Origin: Hypholoma sublateritium FD-334 SS-4
Lineage: Eukaryota; Basidiomycota; Agaricomycetes; Agaricales; Strophariaceae
Assembly (NCBI GenBank): GCA_000827495.1
Contig: KN817522.1
Location: 248,001 to 312,000 of the forward strand
Length of the DNA: 64,000 bases
Direction: 5' to 3'
The first letter of the stretch is position 1; the number at the start of each line of letters is the position of its first letter. A program made the translations under genes and the position numbers. Below the pieces are notes generated by a model. That model was not told the origin of the DNA. It did not search any database and was given only the letters and a program-made list of their open reading frames with translations. Below, piece after piece: positions 37,522-53,861 of this stretch.

Positions 37522-38687
37522 GACGAGAACAGATAATGTTTGACACGCAACGGAGGCGAGCCTGCAGGATTGGCCAAGGATAGGGAGTGGTTACCCAGTT
37601 AGGGTTGAGTAACTTTAAGGGTGGGCAGGCCAACGTCATCAAATATAAGCAATGACAAAGTGACACCAAACAGTAGCTTGCTCTGTAGACTGTGGCACTT
37701 GGCAAGTTGGCGCATTTTGATAATTTGACCCCTCAAAAATGAAATTTAAAGTAGGGTTCAGCAAAATTTAATGAAATAAGTAAAGGTTCATATTCGAGGA
37801 GTGTTCAAACTTTGTTCAAACTTCGAACTGACTCGACACAGGACGGGCCGCCTTCGGGCCGGAGTCGCATCCCCTAAAAATAGATCCACGTTGTGAAGTT
37901 CCGGCATTGCTGCACAGCACCATATTTCCTGCGTCCAAAAGCAAAGGAACACGTACTTAGATGCTGGGTACGTACCAGATAGGCTAAAATTGAGCAAAGC
38001 TGACATGAGGCAAAAAAAGAGACTGTGTCCAAATCAAATGTTTTATCAGCTTTTCCAAGTGAAAGGTACTGACCATTACCGCTGTGCTAGTAAACACACC
38101 TACATAATTTGATGGAACTTGGTTTTATTTTGCCCGTAGAACACTCGTAAAGTGAATATATAATGTAGATGGCATAACGTGTTATGAATAAACGCGAGTC
38201 GAGATATTGGGATATAAACTTTAAACGGTGTGTCAATCAAGTGTCAATTCGACACGAAGGCCGCACCGAGCTCCATCCACATGGAAGAGCTTGTCTCCAA
38301 CTTTTGAATATTGCACTTGTCTGTAAGGAAATTTGCAGTCTAATGACACATCAATATTTGATGAACCGTCAAGTCAAGGAAAATTTGTATCGGGACGGCT
38401 AATAGAGCACGGTGAACAGACGGTCAAGAAAATGACCTTACTACATACCGCAACTCGCACAGCTGCAACGATTTGGTCTACGGTTCAGGGTAAAAGGCTC
38501 AGCGAGGGCGCATTTGATGCTTATATATAGACCGAAAACGACTCATTCTATAGAAACCTAGTCCACACGTGGGGGACAGTACCGAGTGGTAATGTTATTA
38601 GACGCACTGATAAATAAGAGGATATAACCACTAGGCTGAGGAGAAGCATCCAAACTTCTCTGGCGCATGGACATGTAGTGAAGCATG
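37522..38687. promoter_or_regulatory. Intergenic region with the TOR promoter
   Basis: About 1.17 kb between the TOR start and the 3' end of the haem lyase gene, both on the minus strand. Short open frames on both strands show no coding character. The part nearest 37521 should hold the TOR promoter and leader. Confidence 0.4.
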
Positions 38688-39629
38688 TCACTGAGTACGA
38701 GATCCGGGAGGGGGTTTATTGTTTTCACGGAAAGTAGCCCAGACGTCTTCAGTTGCCACTGCGATGCGGTCTTTGACACTCCCGAGACTATCAAGCGCAG
38801 GCCGTACGTCCAAAGAAAAAACTGGCGAACCGTCAGGCTCCGGTGGAGCAGAATAGTAGTCGATAACATATCGGACTTCTTCGCCAGTATTCGCCCGGCG
38901 GACGATCCAATCGTGGCGATCAAACGGAGGTTCTGTACTAGAGATTAAATTTGAGTTGATGCTTTTCGATGGCGATGGAGAAATCCGCATTTACTTGAAC
39001 CGAGACGGGAAAAGCCATCCAGCAAACATCCAGAAGCGCGCTTTGGGGGACATTTCACCGGGTCGACCCATAAACCGTGTCAGAGCCAGATCCTCTGCGC
39101 TGAAAGGTAGATGAGCAACCCAAAAAAACCCGAGAGAGAGTGGTAAGTAATACTTGTTATGCCTTCTTTCCCATTTTAACACCTCTTCCCAAGCTTCTTC
39201 ATTGAGGAAATTGTGTATTTCAACCATAGTTTCGACATGCTCTTCTGGGGTCTCCCATCCTTTCCGCACAAGGGCATTGTAGAATTGTTGAGGGGAAGGG
39301 TATTCCCATTTTGCGGAGGTATCACGAGGAATGGAGGATTCAGTGCGTTGCGTCGGCAATCGAACGGACTGGTTTTGAGCAGGCGTTTGTGGTAGGGCTG
39401 GCATCTGGTTTAATGGGTTGATGGTTTCATGGTCAATTGGGCACTGTCCGGCTTTCGAATTGCCCTTTTGTGTGGACCCAATAGGTGTTTCAGTTCGTTG
39501 GTCATGGGGTATGGGACAACCAGAGCCAGATGGCTGGTCCTTTTCTGTTCGTTGGTCATGAGGTATTGGACAGCCAGCGTGAGACGGCTGATTTTGGACG
39601 TTATCCACTCTCGAGGTCGTTTGTCCCAT
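38688..39629 (-). CDS. CYC3: Holocytochrome c synthase (cytochrome c haem lyase)
   Basis: Two exons (39629-38995 and 38937-38688) give 294 residues. The enzyme attaches haem covalently to apocytochrome c in the mitochondrial intermembrane space, at the inner membrane. Family landmarks are the [19 protein letters not shown] block, [31 protein letters not shown], and [12 protein letters not shown] followed by EVRYVIDYY across the intron. The central His-bearing region is present. The N-terminus carries three Cys-Pro haem-regulatory-type motifs, two of them inside a direct repeat ([11 protein letters not shown] twice) and a third as QCPIDHE. The exon 1 donor GTAAAT lies directly after codon bases AA, and the splice is needed to avoid the in-frame stop that follows. 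Cytochrome c1 lyases are close relatives; general holocytochrome c synthase is the safer call. Confidence 0.92.
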
Positions 39630-40026
39630 GTGCGCTTATAAAAGATGAGGATAAAGTGTCGTGAAAGGTGAAGTAAGGTTTAGATTATGTGCAAGTCGTG
39701 GAGGCCAGTTCTAACTCGGAAGGTAAGTACCAAGCTGTAAATTGCTACGGAAGCCGGGCAAAAGCCGGGGCAAGATTCCGTTCCGATGCTGTCACGTGTA
39801 GCTAGCACTTCAAAATCATGGAAACTATTTGAAAATAATAAGTTCTTCAAAGGTTCTTGTGTATATATTTTACTGAACGAAGTAAGTACGTTTGTTTCTT
39901 GGGATAAGTACACATAGATTTGTTTTACATCTATGTAAATCAACAGATACTATAAGTACAACGAAAGAAGATAAACAGCAAATTCAGAAGGTTTTTCTTT
40001 GCTTGCTCCTTGCATAAAACACCTGT
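39630..40026. other. Intergenic region between haem lyase and dihydroxyacetone kinase
   Basis: About 400 bases between two minus-strand genes. It should hold the promoter of the haem lyase gene and the 3' end of the kinase gene. AT-rich, with no gene visible. Confidence 0.4.
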
Positions 40027-42480
40027 TTATGTTGCAGCGAGCAGATTCTCCACAATCACTTTGATTCCCCAAGCACCTGGATCCGGAACCTGCTCCTTTT
40101 GTAAGCGATCGCCCTCGACGTACGCGCTGCGTCCAGCCTTCGCAACAAGATCTTTCGTGCCCTCTGCCGCTTTCGCAGCGGCGGCGGCAGAGGCGGAATA
40201 GTCGTTCCCTGACTTCGCGAACGTATCGATGAAAGCAGACAGCGGGTCAACCAGGGTGCGAGATGGCGCGCGTGCGCGGGTGTATGCGTATAACTTGGAG
40301 AGTGCAAAGGTCAGCGCACTTCCCCAAGCTTCTGGGGTTGCCACCCCGCCCTCGGGAAAGGTGTCATGCATTCCTTGAGCCAAGGCAGAGAAGAAAATGC
40401 TGCGAATAAATGGTAAATCCATCAAGAATTGCAAGACGTCGAATAGAAGACATACGAATATAATGCACCGCTAGTTCCTCCCATCGCCTCTTCTGCAACC
40501 TGCGAGATGTTGATAATGGAGCGCACAACATTACCTCCGTTGATATCGCCAGAATTGACTTTAGCAAGGACGCCTGCATATAATCAATTTAAGTTCGGTT
40601 TCGTCTTGATTTGTTATATACCTTCACATCCAGCCTGTTGGGAGAAATTTAATAACGTCAGTTGATATCCATACCATGCTGCAGACGAGCAAACCTTCAG
40701 GGTCAACCCACAATCTCCATCTCCGGCGATGGAGTCCATCCTGGTAATCTCTGGTTCTGCTTTGATCAACGCATTTACGGCACGCTTGATACTCTCAATG
40801 AAGGCGTTTGGATCGGAGGATGTGACGCGACCTATCTCATTCGCCTGGTATTCTTTCCGACCAGAAGTCTCTTGATTCAAATACGGTAATGGGGCTGTTC
40901 CTGCAGTCCATTTCCACCCAGGTACCTTAGGCTTATCATCCAAAAGTGACAAAATGAGGTCGGCAGAATGGGGGTCCTTTTCTGTGGACGTTGGGAGTAA
41001 TAATAGCGTAAGGGAGAAGCCAGGCATGTTGAGACTTGTCTATCAGACAGATATGTCAAGAAATGATCATTAAATATTTAAGATAGTTACGTACCATGAA
41101 AGTCCCACAGAGGACGCGGCTGGTTGTGAAGCCACGCTCGTCCAATTCTCTGCGTACCTCAGCAACAATGCAGGACAATTCAAGCTCACTCATTCCACCT
41201 AGATTATTCACTAGAACTACCACGTTGTCTTTGCCTTTGAAAGGGACGAAAGAGCGGTCACAGTCAGAAACTGAAGTCAAGAAGTCGATCAACTTCGGAA
41301 TCAGCGTTGATAGCTTTGGGACCGGGGAGAGTCTGCTATGGCCACTTTCATTGTGGATGCCCATCCCAATTTCAACCTCACCAACTCCAAGATCCGATGA
41401 CATTGTCGCGGTTCCAGGGACCTGGAAACCGTGGTAAGGCATTGCTACATTCACAGAGAGATAGAGAACTACATGTGTGTGCCCAAGACTAACGCCAATG
41501 GTTGCAATGCGGTTGGCGACGTAAGTACCCATGTTGTAGACTTCGTCAAGGCTTCCTCCTCTCTGAGCTAAAGCTCCTGCGATCTTGTAGACTAGAACAG
41601 TTCCTGCAAGACCACTGAAACCAGGCTGCTTGAATGGCGTTTACCAGATGAGAGGCAATCAACCAGAGATTTACCGTCGTCCGACAATTTTTCCCTGCTC
41701 TCGTCCTACAGCTACATCATCGCCGACAATTATAAATTTGAGGCGTTGAGATTTTTCGGGGTGCTGCGCAGCATATTGCTCTTTCGCGAGTCCAAAGTTG
41801 AGTACATCGCCGGTGTAATTTCTGGACGATCATGCCAGTTTACTCTATGACGTCATGCCATGACTTGAAGTAACGTACTTGACGATGATCACCGTGCTAA
41901 GATTTAGAATATTAGCCTTGTTATCGGATTATTGTGGATACAGGCAGAAACAAACCCTTTTTCGTTGTCCACTAGCTCAATACCGCGTCTGACTTGGCTA
42001 GCATTCGGAGAAGCAAAAACATTGCCGGCCACGGCGCCTATCATTATATCAAAGCTCAGGTCAGTGGCTAGAGCGGTCTCCTGCTGCGACGCACCCGTGA
42101 GAATACCTTGTCCTGAATGTACCAATGAGCAAGCCATATCTCCAGCATCCCGAACCCTTGTAGTCACGGACCCACAAATCCTGCATGAGCAGGTTCATGA
42201 CCTGAACCTCCCCCGCACATAAGGGCTACCTTTGAGCGATCTTGAGTTTTGACATGGACGACTGTAATAAAAATAATAAGATTGTGCGCGCTTCTAATGT
42301 TGATTTGGTGTTGATTACTTTTATTCTGAACATCAATGGCAAGTTCGGGGTTTATATCGCAGAGCCCCTTGAGAGATTCAATGACGAGAGTAGATGGATC
42401 GTTGAGAAAATGTTTGCCTAAAACGCCGTTAAAGCATTATCGAGATGACGGATTAAACGTAACTCACTTTGCGTAGACAT
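40027..42480 (-). CDS. DAK: Dihydroxyacetone kinase (DAK)
   Basis: The ATP-dependent kinase phosphorylates dihydroxyacetone, and often glyceraldehyde, to feed glycerol and methanol-type carbon into glycolysis in the cytosol. About ten exons are needed. The first coding exon is 13 nt (42480-42468), the second begins at 42417, and an 18-nt exon lies at 42112-42095. The DhaK (K) domain has CGGGSGHEPAHAGFVG, then QGILTGAVAGNVFASP, and IIVGDDVAVGREQGK. Its ATIGVSLGHTHV, joined by splicing to PGT, contains the His region that binds substrate. The C-terminal DhaL (L) domain shows SIAGDGDCGLTLK (Mg-ATP binding Asp residues) and AGRSAYVEGDRLQKEQVPDPGA near the end. Both domains in one chain is the usual fungal form. 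It is divergent from the ubiquitin protease gene. Some middle exon borders were not traced base by base. Confidence 0.94.
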
Positions 42481-42953
42481 GGCTGGGAAGAAGGAAGTTG
42501 GGGCATTGTGAAGGAAACAGAACGTCGTCGTATTTAAGTGACATGGTAGGCTTGACCTAGAACAATTATCTAAGCAATTCTCACGTAGTATCACTGTCAG
42601 TAATACAACCGCATAATATTAATAGCTTTGGATTTGGATTGGAAATTTACTGCTTTCATCCTTTCAACATCCTTGGCTGATCCCACATGACCCTTTTTCA
42701 AGCAAATAATTTTTTCCACCGGTCAGTCTTCAGCATTTCAATTTTTTTGAGTAGCCTGGTACAGCTGGGCCGGTGTGCATATATATGCCGGTGAAATTGT
42801 AAAATACCAGATCTGTGGGATGTGACATATGTGTGACCTGTGGGTACGCGTCGTTCTACAGGGGGGGTGATGCGGCTTTGTTTTTGTTTCTACATCATCG
42901 TGCTATAGAGAGTAGCCCACCGTTCATTACTTCTTCTTCCTCTCCGCCTATTC
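42481..42953. promoter_or_regulatory. Bidirectional promoter region (DAK and ubiquitin protease)
   Basis: These 473 bases separate two divergent start codons. A self-complementary GCATATATATGC lies at about 42777-42788, some 170 bases before the protease start, and could act as a TATA-like element. No other motif stands out. Confidence 0.45.
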
Positions 42954-47282
<4,329 letters not shown>

Positions 47283-47584
47283 ACTGCGTCGTCGCGTGCG
47301 AAGATGTATATACGACGTTCGTTGTTATCGTGTTTGCTGGTCCGAATGTTACGTTGCTAGTATTATAGCCACTAGTTATCATACTCATATCTGTAATTAC
47401 CCTCATAAGTCTTGTTTTTTTCTCAATCTATTCGTGCCAATTCGTCGCAATTTACAATCTTCAGGTTACTTGTTGTCCAACTTGGCACGGTAATCCCCTG
47501 CCCAATTAAAGGTGCCAAATTATTGACATACTACGATTTACATAAACTTGCCGCTCTACCTCAACCTTAAACAATGACCGTGAC
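47283..47584. other. Intergenic region between the ubiquitin protease and CCZ1
   Basis: About 300 bases between two plus-strand genes, holding the 3' end of one and the promoter of the next. Nothing else is seen. Confidence 0.4.
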
Positions 47585-49952
47585 ATGAACCGTCTTCCTC
47601 CAAGCCTTCTATATCTTACCATCTACAATCCAACTCTTCAACCGAGTGGACCTATCGATGATGACAATGAAGATGCTGAGGAGCAGGCGCACATACTCTT
47701 CTATACATCCAAGGAACGCGCTGTGTCCAGAGATCGCATGCTAAGGCAGATCGGACTGGCCAAAGCACTCATCAACTTCGCTGAGTGCGATTCTATGTGT
47801 ATCTTCTCTTTCGCTGAACTCATTCTCGCTACATCGGTTCAGGGTGTTCGATCCCGATAGTACATGCGATAATGTGCATTCGCAGTCGCGACGGATGGTC
47901 ATGCTGTCCCCGGAGCTTAATTTCTGGATTCATGCAGTCAGTCCGGGGCTTTGCATCTGAACGCCCACTTTGACACAGGATCCAGGGGATAGACGTTGCC
48001 AGATCGTCGCGGACCGTCGACACAAAGGCCAAATCCAAGTCAAAGAGCAAACTGGTGGATACGGGAAAGGCGCCGGATTCTGCTCCGGTCTATGACTATG
48101 ACGATGGGTCGGTTCATGACGGAGCTATTCGTGCACATTTACTCCAGGGATATGAAAGGTTCAAAGTCGGTTTGAAGTCGTGGGCTACGTCTTGTCCGTG
48201 TGGTTCTGACTGTTCTTTTCCCTTAGCTAACTCATGGATCTTTCACTTCAATCTTGTCCACTCTAGGACAGCAGGCACTCGAGCTACAGCTAGAACGGTT
48301 CTGGACAGTTTGGGCATGGTCTTGGAACTTGGAGGAACCTTCGCCATTCGGAGAGAATTTTGGTGAGTCGAATCGCTCGTAGATTCAAGCAACATCGTCT
48401 AATCAGTTCGAAAGGCCCTCTCCTCCATCCCCATTATTCTTCGCTGATACCCATCATTGACGATTTCTCAATGAACCTTCCACGAGCAATTACACCGATG
48501 GTACTCACTCGCCACTATATTATACCCTCGGAACGATACATTGAAGGTCGTTACAGTCAAGCATTGGCCGCCCATCTTTCTGCCATGATTCCATTAGTTC
48601 CGGATCCGTCACGCAGTTCGGACACGCTCAACACTCTTGCCTCTTCTGTGGACACCATAAAGGGGAAGTACGCACCAAACTCCAACTCGAGAGGACAGTC
48701 GAGTCAAGATGGAGGGGTTAACTTTTTGCCCAACATGCCGACTATAAATATGAACATGGATATGCGAAAATGGAATTGGCCGGGGTATCTGACATTCGGA
48801 AAAGGGAGTTCTTCCAAGAACGCATTGGAGAAAGATCCGAAAGACAAAACGGAACAACCTCCTGCAGAAGCAACAACATCAGCTCCTCGGACAGAACTTC
48901 GGCAGGTTGAGGTAGATTTCAATGCCGAGGCTTTAGAAGACGCCATTTCTTCGGACTCCATGTCAATATTGTCGAAAGACAGATATGGCCAAACAAATAC
49001 AGCCGAAGATGCTCATGTTGAATCTTCGTCGCCGAAATCCGAGCATGGGTCTACAAGTGATGATGGAGATTCTGTAACTGGGGAGCTTTCGCTGGATTCG
49101 AGTAGCCCAGTGTCCCCATTACTCTTCAGTGAGCTTACGGAAGAAACTCCCCCTCCATCCCCCCCTCCAATTCCCGAGTTCTCAACAATTCAACTTTACG
49201 CGGCACCTTCCAATGATCCTACTGCCACCAGAAAGGTGACGATTAATTATCTGATTGTAGGTCTTTCGCATGAGTATACGTTAATTGAATCTGAAACTCG
49301 ATTGATTCGTAGAAAAACACACTCATGTTAGCGTTGATAACCAGAAGAAATGGAACGGACGAAGACCAAGGTGCCGCCGATATTCAAGCCGTTGCAGAAA
49401 GGTGTACAAAGCTGTTTGATGATCTCGAATCATGTACGGATGATATCAACATAAAAAGGCGAGGGATTTCTCCGACACACAGTGATCTCGTGCTAAAATA
49501 CAGCCTTCGTAGTATATCTGAGTCGATTCCCTCAGCGACTAAAATCTTGCAACCTCGCGACAGATATGCCATTTCGACTGGGCAATTTTCGCATAGTAGC
49601 CCCAGTTTTACCTCGAATTCCGCCCATCTTTTCAACGCGAAAGCTATCCTAGACAAGTCAGTGGCTTTGGCCTTACGATTACTCACTCGCTTAACCTAAT
49701 CTACCTTGATCAATTAGGGATTCTGAAATATTAGAAGTATTTTCTCGCGGGCAAAACCCTCAATATTGGCATATTGCCAAACGTGGCCTTGGGAAATCCA
49801 CCGTTGAAAAACAGGCATCTGGGCCTTCATCGGATGGGGAGGTATTCATGGAAGTGTTCAGGAAGGAGACTAGCTTGACAGATGTGGACAACGTACTGAC
49901 AGGAGTCGTCAAGAAGTCTGGTCTGGTTGAAAGTGCGCCAGCATCTAGATAA
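47585..49952 (+). CDS. CCZ1: Vacuolar fusion protein CCZ1
   Basis: CCZ1 pairs with MON1 as the exchange factor that activates Rab7/Ypt7 on late endosomes, vacuoles and autophagosomes. Seven exons give 676 residues: 47585-47784, 47843-47936, 47986-48165, 48227-48362, 48415-49256, 49313-49656 and 49718-49952. The N-terminal longin domain shows LLYLTIYNPTLQP, HILFYTSKERAVSRDRMLRQ, GLAKALINFAE, then after the splice DNVHSQSRRMVMLSPELNFW. YDYDDGSVHDGAIRAHLLQG and LTHGSFTSILS are further family blocks. The middle (about residues 230-460) is a disordered Ser/Glu/Pro-rich insert. The intron before exon 5 needs the weak acceptor CGAAAG at 48414; the better-looking ATCAG sites upstream break the frame. 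The call rests on the longin blocks and is firm; the exon 5 border is less so. Confidence 0.9.
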
Positions 49953-50237
49953 ATTTGCCCGCTCTAGAAATAAATATTTATGACCGCGTAGTTGTACAGT
50001 ATGACGAAGTTTGCCTAATTATAAATGGGTTTGGACAAGGTTTGGAGTGATTGTGGCACGATGCACTACCACATCGGGATGTTGCGGGTTTTCTTCCTAT
50101 TTTAGGCTTTATTGTGGCAGCCATTATCTGCTTACCAATACTGACTCTTGTTACCCCCTGCAACCACGACCTTCAAGGAACCCCTCAAGATTTAAAGACC
50201 ACATCCTCAGCGGAAGAAAACAGCAAGCTCCAACTAT

Positions 50238-51948
50238 ATGGCATCCTCGGCTTCAGCAACGGAGGCGCAAATCAAAAGCGAGATCGAACGGTTAACAGGT
50301 AAAGTTTTCTGCGCTGGTTACATCCAATTCCTCATGAACGGTCTTTTTGCGCTTACTCGCCTTTACAGCGACAATCAACCAGCACAAAGCGACGCAGAAT
50401 AGCAAACCCGCGCATTATAACTCTGGATACAAACCAACTAACACGTATTATTCACCGTACCCCTCGGTGGCACCAGGACGGAGCAACAGCTATGTCAACC
50501 CGGGCTACAAGCCAGCGAACAAGTATGTCCGCCCAGGCCTGAACACCGCCAGCTCATCGAAACCGCCCTCGAAATCGAACACGCCCTCGGCAGCACCGAC
50601 ACCGGTGGCGACTCCAGGACCTTCTGCGGTGGACTCTTCTGCCGTGCCTCCCTTCAGTAAGCCAGTTTCTAGCGCAGGGGGGCAGAAGAAAGAGGTAGTA
50701 CTCGGAGGCGTAGCGTTCGAGTCATCTGCTCGTTCACTCGTGAGGAAAGATCGTGAGTCATGGTTTTTGTGTTCGCCCACTTTCCTTGATGTTGCTCATG
50801 TCCTTGCAGTACCGAAGCCATCAAGACCTGTATCTAGCGCCAAAGTAAGAACAACAGTAAAAACACTACCGCCATATACCCGGAAATCTGGACATGCCCC
50901 GCCTGGGCGAGCCTACAAAGTGAAGGCTCGACGAGGTCGGAATATGACATTGAACAACAGTACAAGACCCTATTCGTACGTAGTATATTCTTCCTTCACT
51001 TGCGATGCAGTTATGATATGTTCCGGTAGATCAACACGCAGATCTGCAAACAAACGCGTCAACAAATATGTAGACAAGCCTTGTCCCCGCTTCACGACTA
51101 CAGGTGCGCTTTGCTCTTCCTGCTCCTGCTCCTCGAGACTTGGCCGGCGAAATGGCATCCTGCCTTGAGGAGCCGGGCTTGCCATCCTTTCTTCAATACA
51201 ATGTTCACATTACATCCTTTCTTTTTTTCTCATGTGCTACTCCTGTGGACGACCACCTCCTCTAGGTACTTGCAGCCGAGGACTGACATGCATGTATCAA
51301 CACGACCCGGCGAAGATCGCCATCTGCTGGCCCTTCCTTCAAGATAACTGCTCAAACACCGCGGAGACATGCAACCTATCGCACGAACCCACGCCGGAAC
51401 GGACGCCGCTCTGCGTGCACTTCCTTAATAAAGGACGGTGTACGCGCGAAAGGTGTCTGTATCCCCATGTGAATGTGGGTAAGCGGGAAGGTGTCTGTCG
51501 CGACTTTGCGGTTCTAGGATACTGCGAACGTGGGTTGGACTGTGACCGACAGCATGTCCGAGAATGCCCCGATTTTGCGGAGAAGGGGACCTGCGGGACG
51601 AAGGGATGCAAGCTTCCGCATGTGATCAGGGCCAATCAAAAGAGGAGAGCTGCGGCGGATGCTGCGTCTGCCACTGCGGCTGCCACTGGAGCTATCTTTG
51701 GCGTTGCTAGTCGTGCTGGTGACGGTAAAGTGGAATCTTTGGGAGAGGTAGCGAACGATGCGGCGATGCTGACGGCTGAGGATGGCCAGCTTGGGGATGA
51801 GTTTATTTCACTGACCTTCAAGGAAAGCGACAGCGAAGAGGAATCCGAGTCGGAGTCGGGGGACGGAGACGGGGATGAAAACGGAGAAGAGAGCGATGGC
51901 TCTGGCGACTCTGACTCGGAGATGGGCGATCTGGAAGTGAATATGTAA
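50238..51948 (+). CDS. Five-finger CCCH zinc-finger protein, ZC3H3/Red5 type
   Basis: Five exons (50238-50298, 50369-50752, 50810-50975, 51030-51103, 51266-51948) give 455 residues. The N-terminus has a short Lys/Glu helix and Asn/Tyr/Pro repeats (GYKPTNTYYSPY, GYKPANKY), then a basic stretch with ARRGRNMTLNN. Five tandem CCCH fingers follow: CPRFTTTGTCSRGLTCMYQH, CWPFLQDNCSN...CNLSH, CVHFLNKGRCTRERCLYPH, CRDFAVLGYCERGLDCDRQH and CPDFAEKGTCGTKGCKLPH. The first finger is made by splicing across a 162-nt intron, long for this window. This order and spacing match human ZC3H3 and fission yeast Red5, which act in nuclear poly(A) RNA processing, export and exosome-linked surveillance. The C-terminus is an Asp/Glu/Ser-rich acidic tail. 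The RNA role here is inferred from the family. Confidence 0.87.
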
Positions 51949-52100
51949 CGAGTCGATGTGTTTCTTTCGAATTGAATGCCATGTTGTTTCGCTTTGTATA
52001 GCAGCGTGGGAGGAATCTGAGACCAGTAATAAGCAGCACAGCCACACGCAAGGTTGTATCGCGTGTTCAGCTTCTTAGCCTTGACCTCGTATTGTATGTC

Positions 52101-52938
52101 ATGTCCGCCATAGACCCCTCGCGGCCCAGCCATCGTCGTGCAGCCTCTTCTCCTCACTATCCGACGCGCTACCCCTCTCACCAAATGGCCCCGCCCTCAG
52201 ACAGCCCGCGCCCCCGGGCGGCATCGCGCCTCATCCACTCCGTCAAGCGCACCCTCTCGCCGTCAACGATGGCCGCGAAGAGGCCTCATCCTCACCCAGT
52301 GCGCATCATGCCATCTCTCTGAATGCCGTATCTGACCACATCTCACCCACCAGAAATCCGGCATGCAGTCCACCGTTGCCGAGTCAGCATCTGCGGTGCC
52401 ACCACAGCAGCAGCAGTTCAGAGAGGTGGACCCGTCGCCCTCGCGGCCGACGATAGAGCAGATCGCCATGGGGCTCCACATCTCGCGCACCCCGCACCTG
52501 CGGCCACTGGCATCATCGCCGTACGCCTTCTCCCAGCGAAACTCGGCCCCGCATTCGGCGAACCCGTATGAGCACCATCACCACCGCCCCACCCCTATCA
52601 CCCTGCCCCCGCCGCCCACACGATCCTCTATGAAGAAGCCGTCGACGACCGTCACCTCGTCGACAAGCAGCCCTGCCGTCAGCCCCCCGCCGTTCTCGAG
52701 CGCCTCGGGGTCGACCACCACCATCACGTCCGTCGCGCCTTCGGCAGCGCATGTGCCGCGCTCGTTCGCGGCGATAAAATATCGTATGGCGCGGTTCCTG
52801 CCCCAAAGTAGATCGGCGTCGGCCCCGCCGTTGGTGCCGCCGCCCGCGTCCCCGCGGGACAGCACGTCGGACTCTATCCAGCCGAAGAAGGCGGTGCGGT
52901 TCGAGGACTCGGACGACGGGCATTCACCGCGCGGATAG
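52101..52938 (+). CDS. Small Ser/Pro-rich protein of unknown function
   Basis: Two exons (52101-52298 and 52354-52938) join across a 55-nt intron (GTGCGC...CACCAG) to 260 residues. I do not recognise a family. The protein is rich in Ser, Pro, His and Arg, with QQQQ, HHHH and PPPP runs and no signal or membrane segment. It looks disordered. A short central part (PTIEQIAMGLHISRTPHLRP) and HVPRSFAAIKYRMARFLPQS are less biased and might be conserved helices. The C-terminus KKAVRFEDSDD fits an RVxF phosphatase-1 docking motif followed by acidic residues. The reading frame is in GC-rich DNA, which lengthens chance frames, but the clean in-phase intron supports a real gene. Only 152 bases separate it from the preceding stop. 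Confidence 0.6.
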
Positions 52939-53861
52939 ATACATGCGCCGCCCTCGCCCGCCATCTGACTGTTGCTTTTCTTGGTTCCCTTTTCGATCTA
53001 TCATTATTCAATAACTCTGTTCATCTTCATCTGGAGACCATATCAGCGCGCGATCCCCGGTTTCGAGGAGCCTCTGATTCGACCTTACATTATCCATTCC
53101 GCCCGCCCCCGTCATCTTGTTTATTCGCGCGAAGCACCATGTATGTAACCCCCACATCCTCAGCAACATCTATACACTCCTCTTTATTCACAAGTGATAC
53201 GCCTTTTGGCGCACTTGACCCTAGATCACTACACGACTTTATTTCTTACGCATACGAATATCACGCAATTTTTTTGGACAAGCTGGAGAGCTGACAGTGA
53301 AAACGAGGTGGATGGTAGGATCATGATGCCGCAGTACGCAGTGACGGCTGCGCTGATGCATAAAATGGATCCGGCGGCGCTCCGGCACGAGAAGCTGATG
53401 AGCGCTAGACCGGATACCATTGTACAAGTATATTGGGTATGCACAAACTATAGCACTCTCTCTGAAATTCAGAGCGTTTGTGTCTGCAGTTGTTCAAATG
53501 CAGTTCGCAATATTGAAATAGTTCGGTTCTATTTTTTCCTTATTTTGAGTGAGGGAGATCAATACACGGCACAGCCTTGGAATAAACGACCTGAAGTTTT
53601 GAAGTGCACGCTTTCTCCTGTCCAGAACCATTCCCCTACGCCTGCGGCCGGACTACGCTACACCAAACTAAGACCGCCCGCACCGTGCGCCCCGTCGAGT
53701 CAGAGAGCAGCCTTTGTCCGTGGCCCAACACAGACATACTTGCATTCCGGAAGCGTGTTGTTGACGGCTTGCTCATCACCCACTACACCGATACATTCCG
53801 CTCTCGCGCCTGCAGCTATCTCCTACCCATTACCTCCCGATAATCTTGGACGTCTAAAACC
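52939..53861. other. Intergenic stretch
   Basis: About 920 bases between the small Ser/Pro-rich gene and the J-protein gene. One 261-codon open frame (53194-53979) crosses it, but it overlaps the first exon and intron of the J-protein gene, has mixed composition and matches nothing, so I treat it as chance. The right part should be the J-protein promoter. Confidence 0.4.

Noticed and set aside
50238..52938. Possibility that the small Ser/Pro-rich gene is a 3' extension of the CCCH gene
   Set aside because: The CCCH frame ends in a clear stop after an acidic tail, and the next gene has its own ATG and intron.
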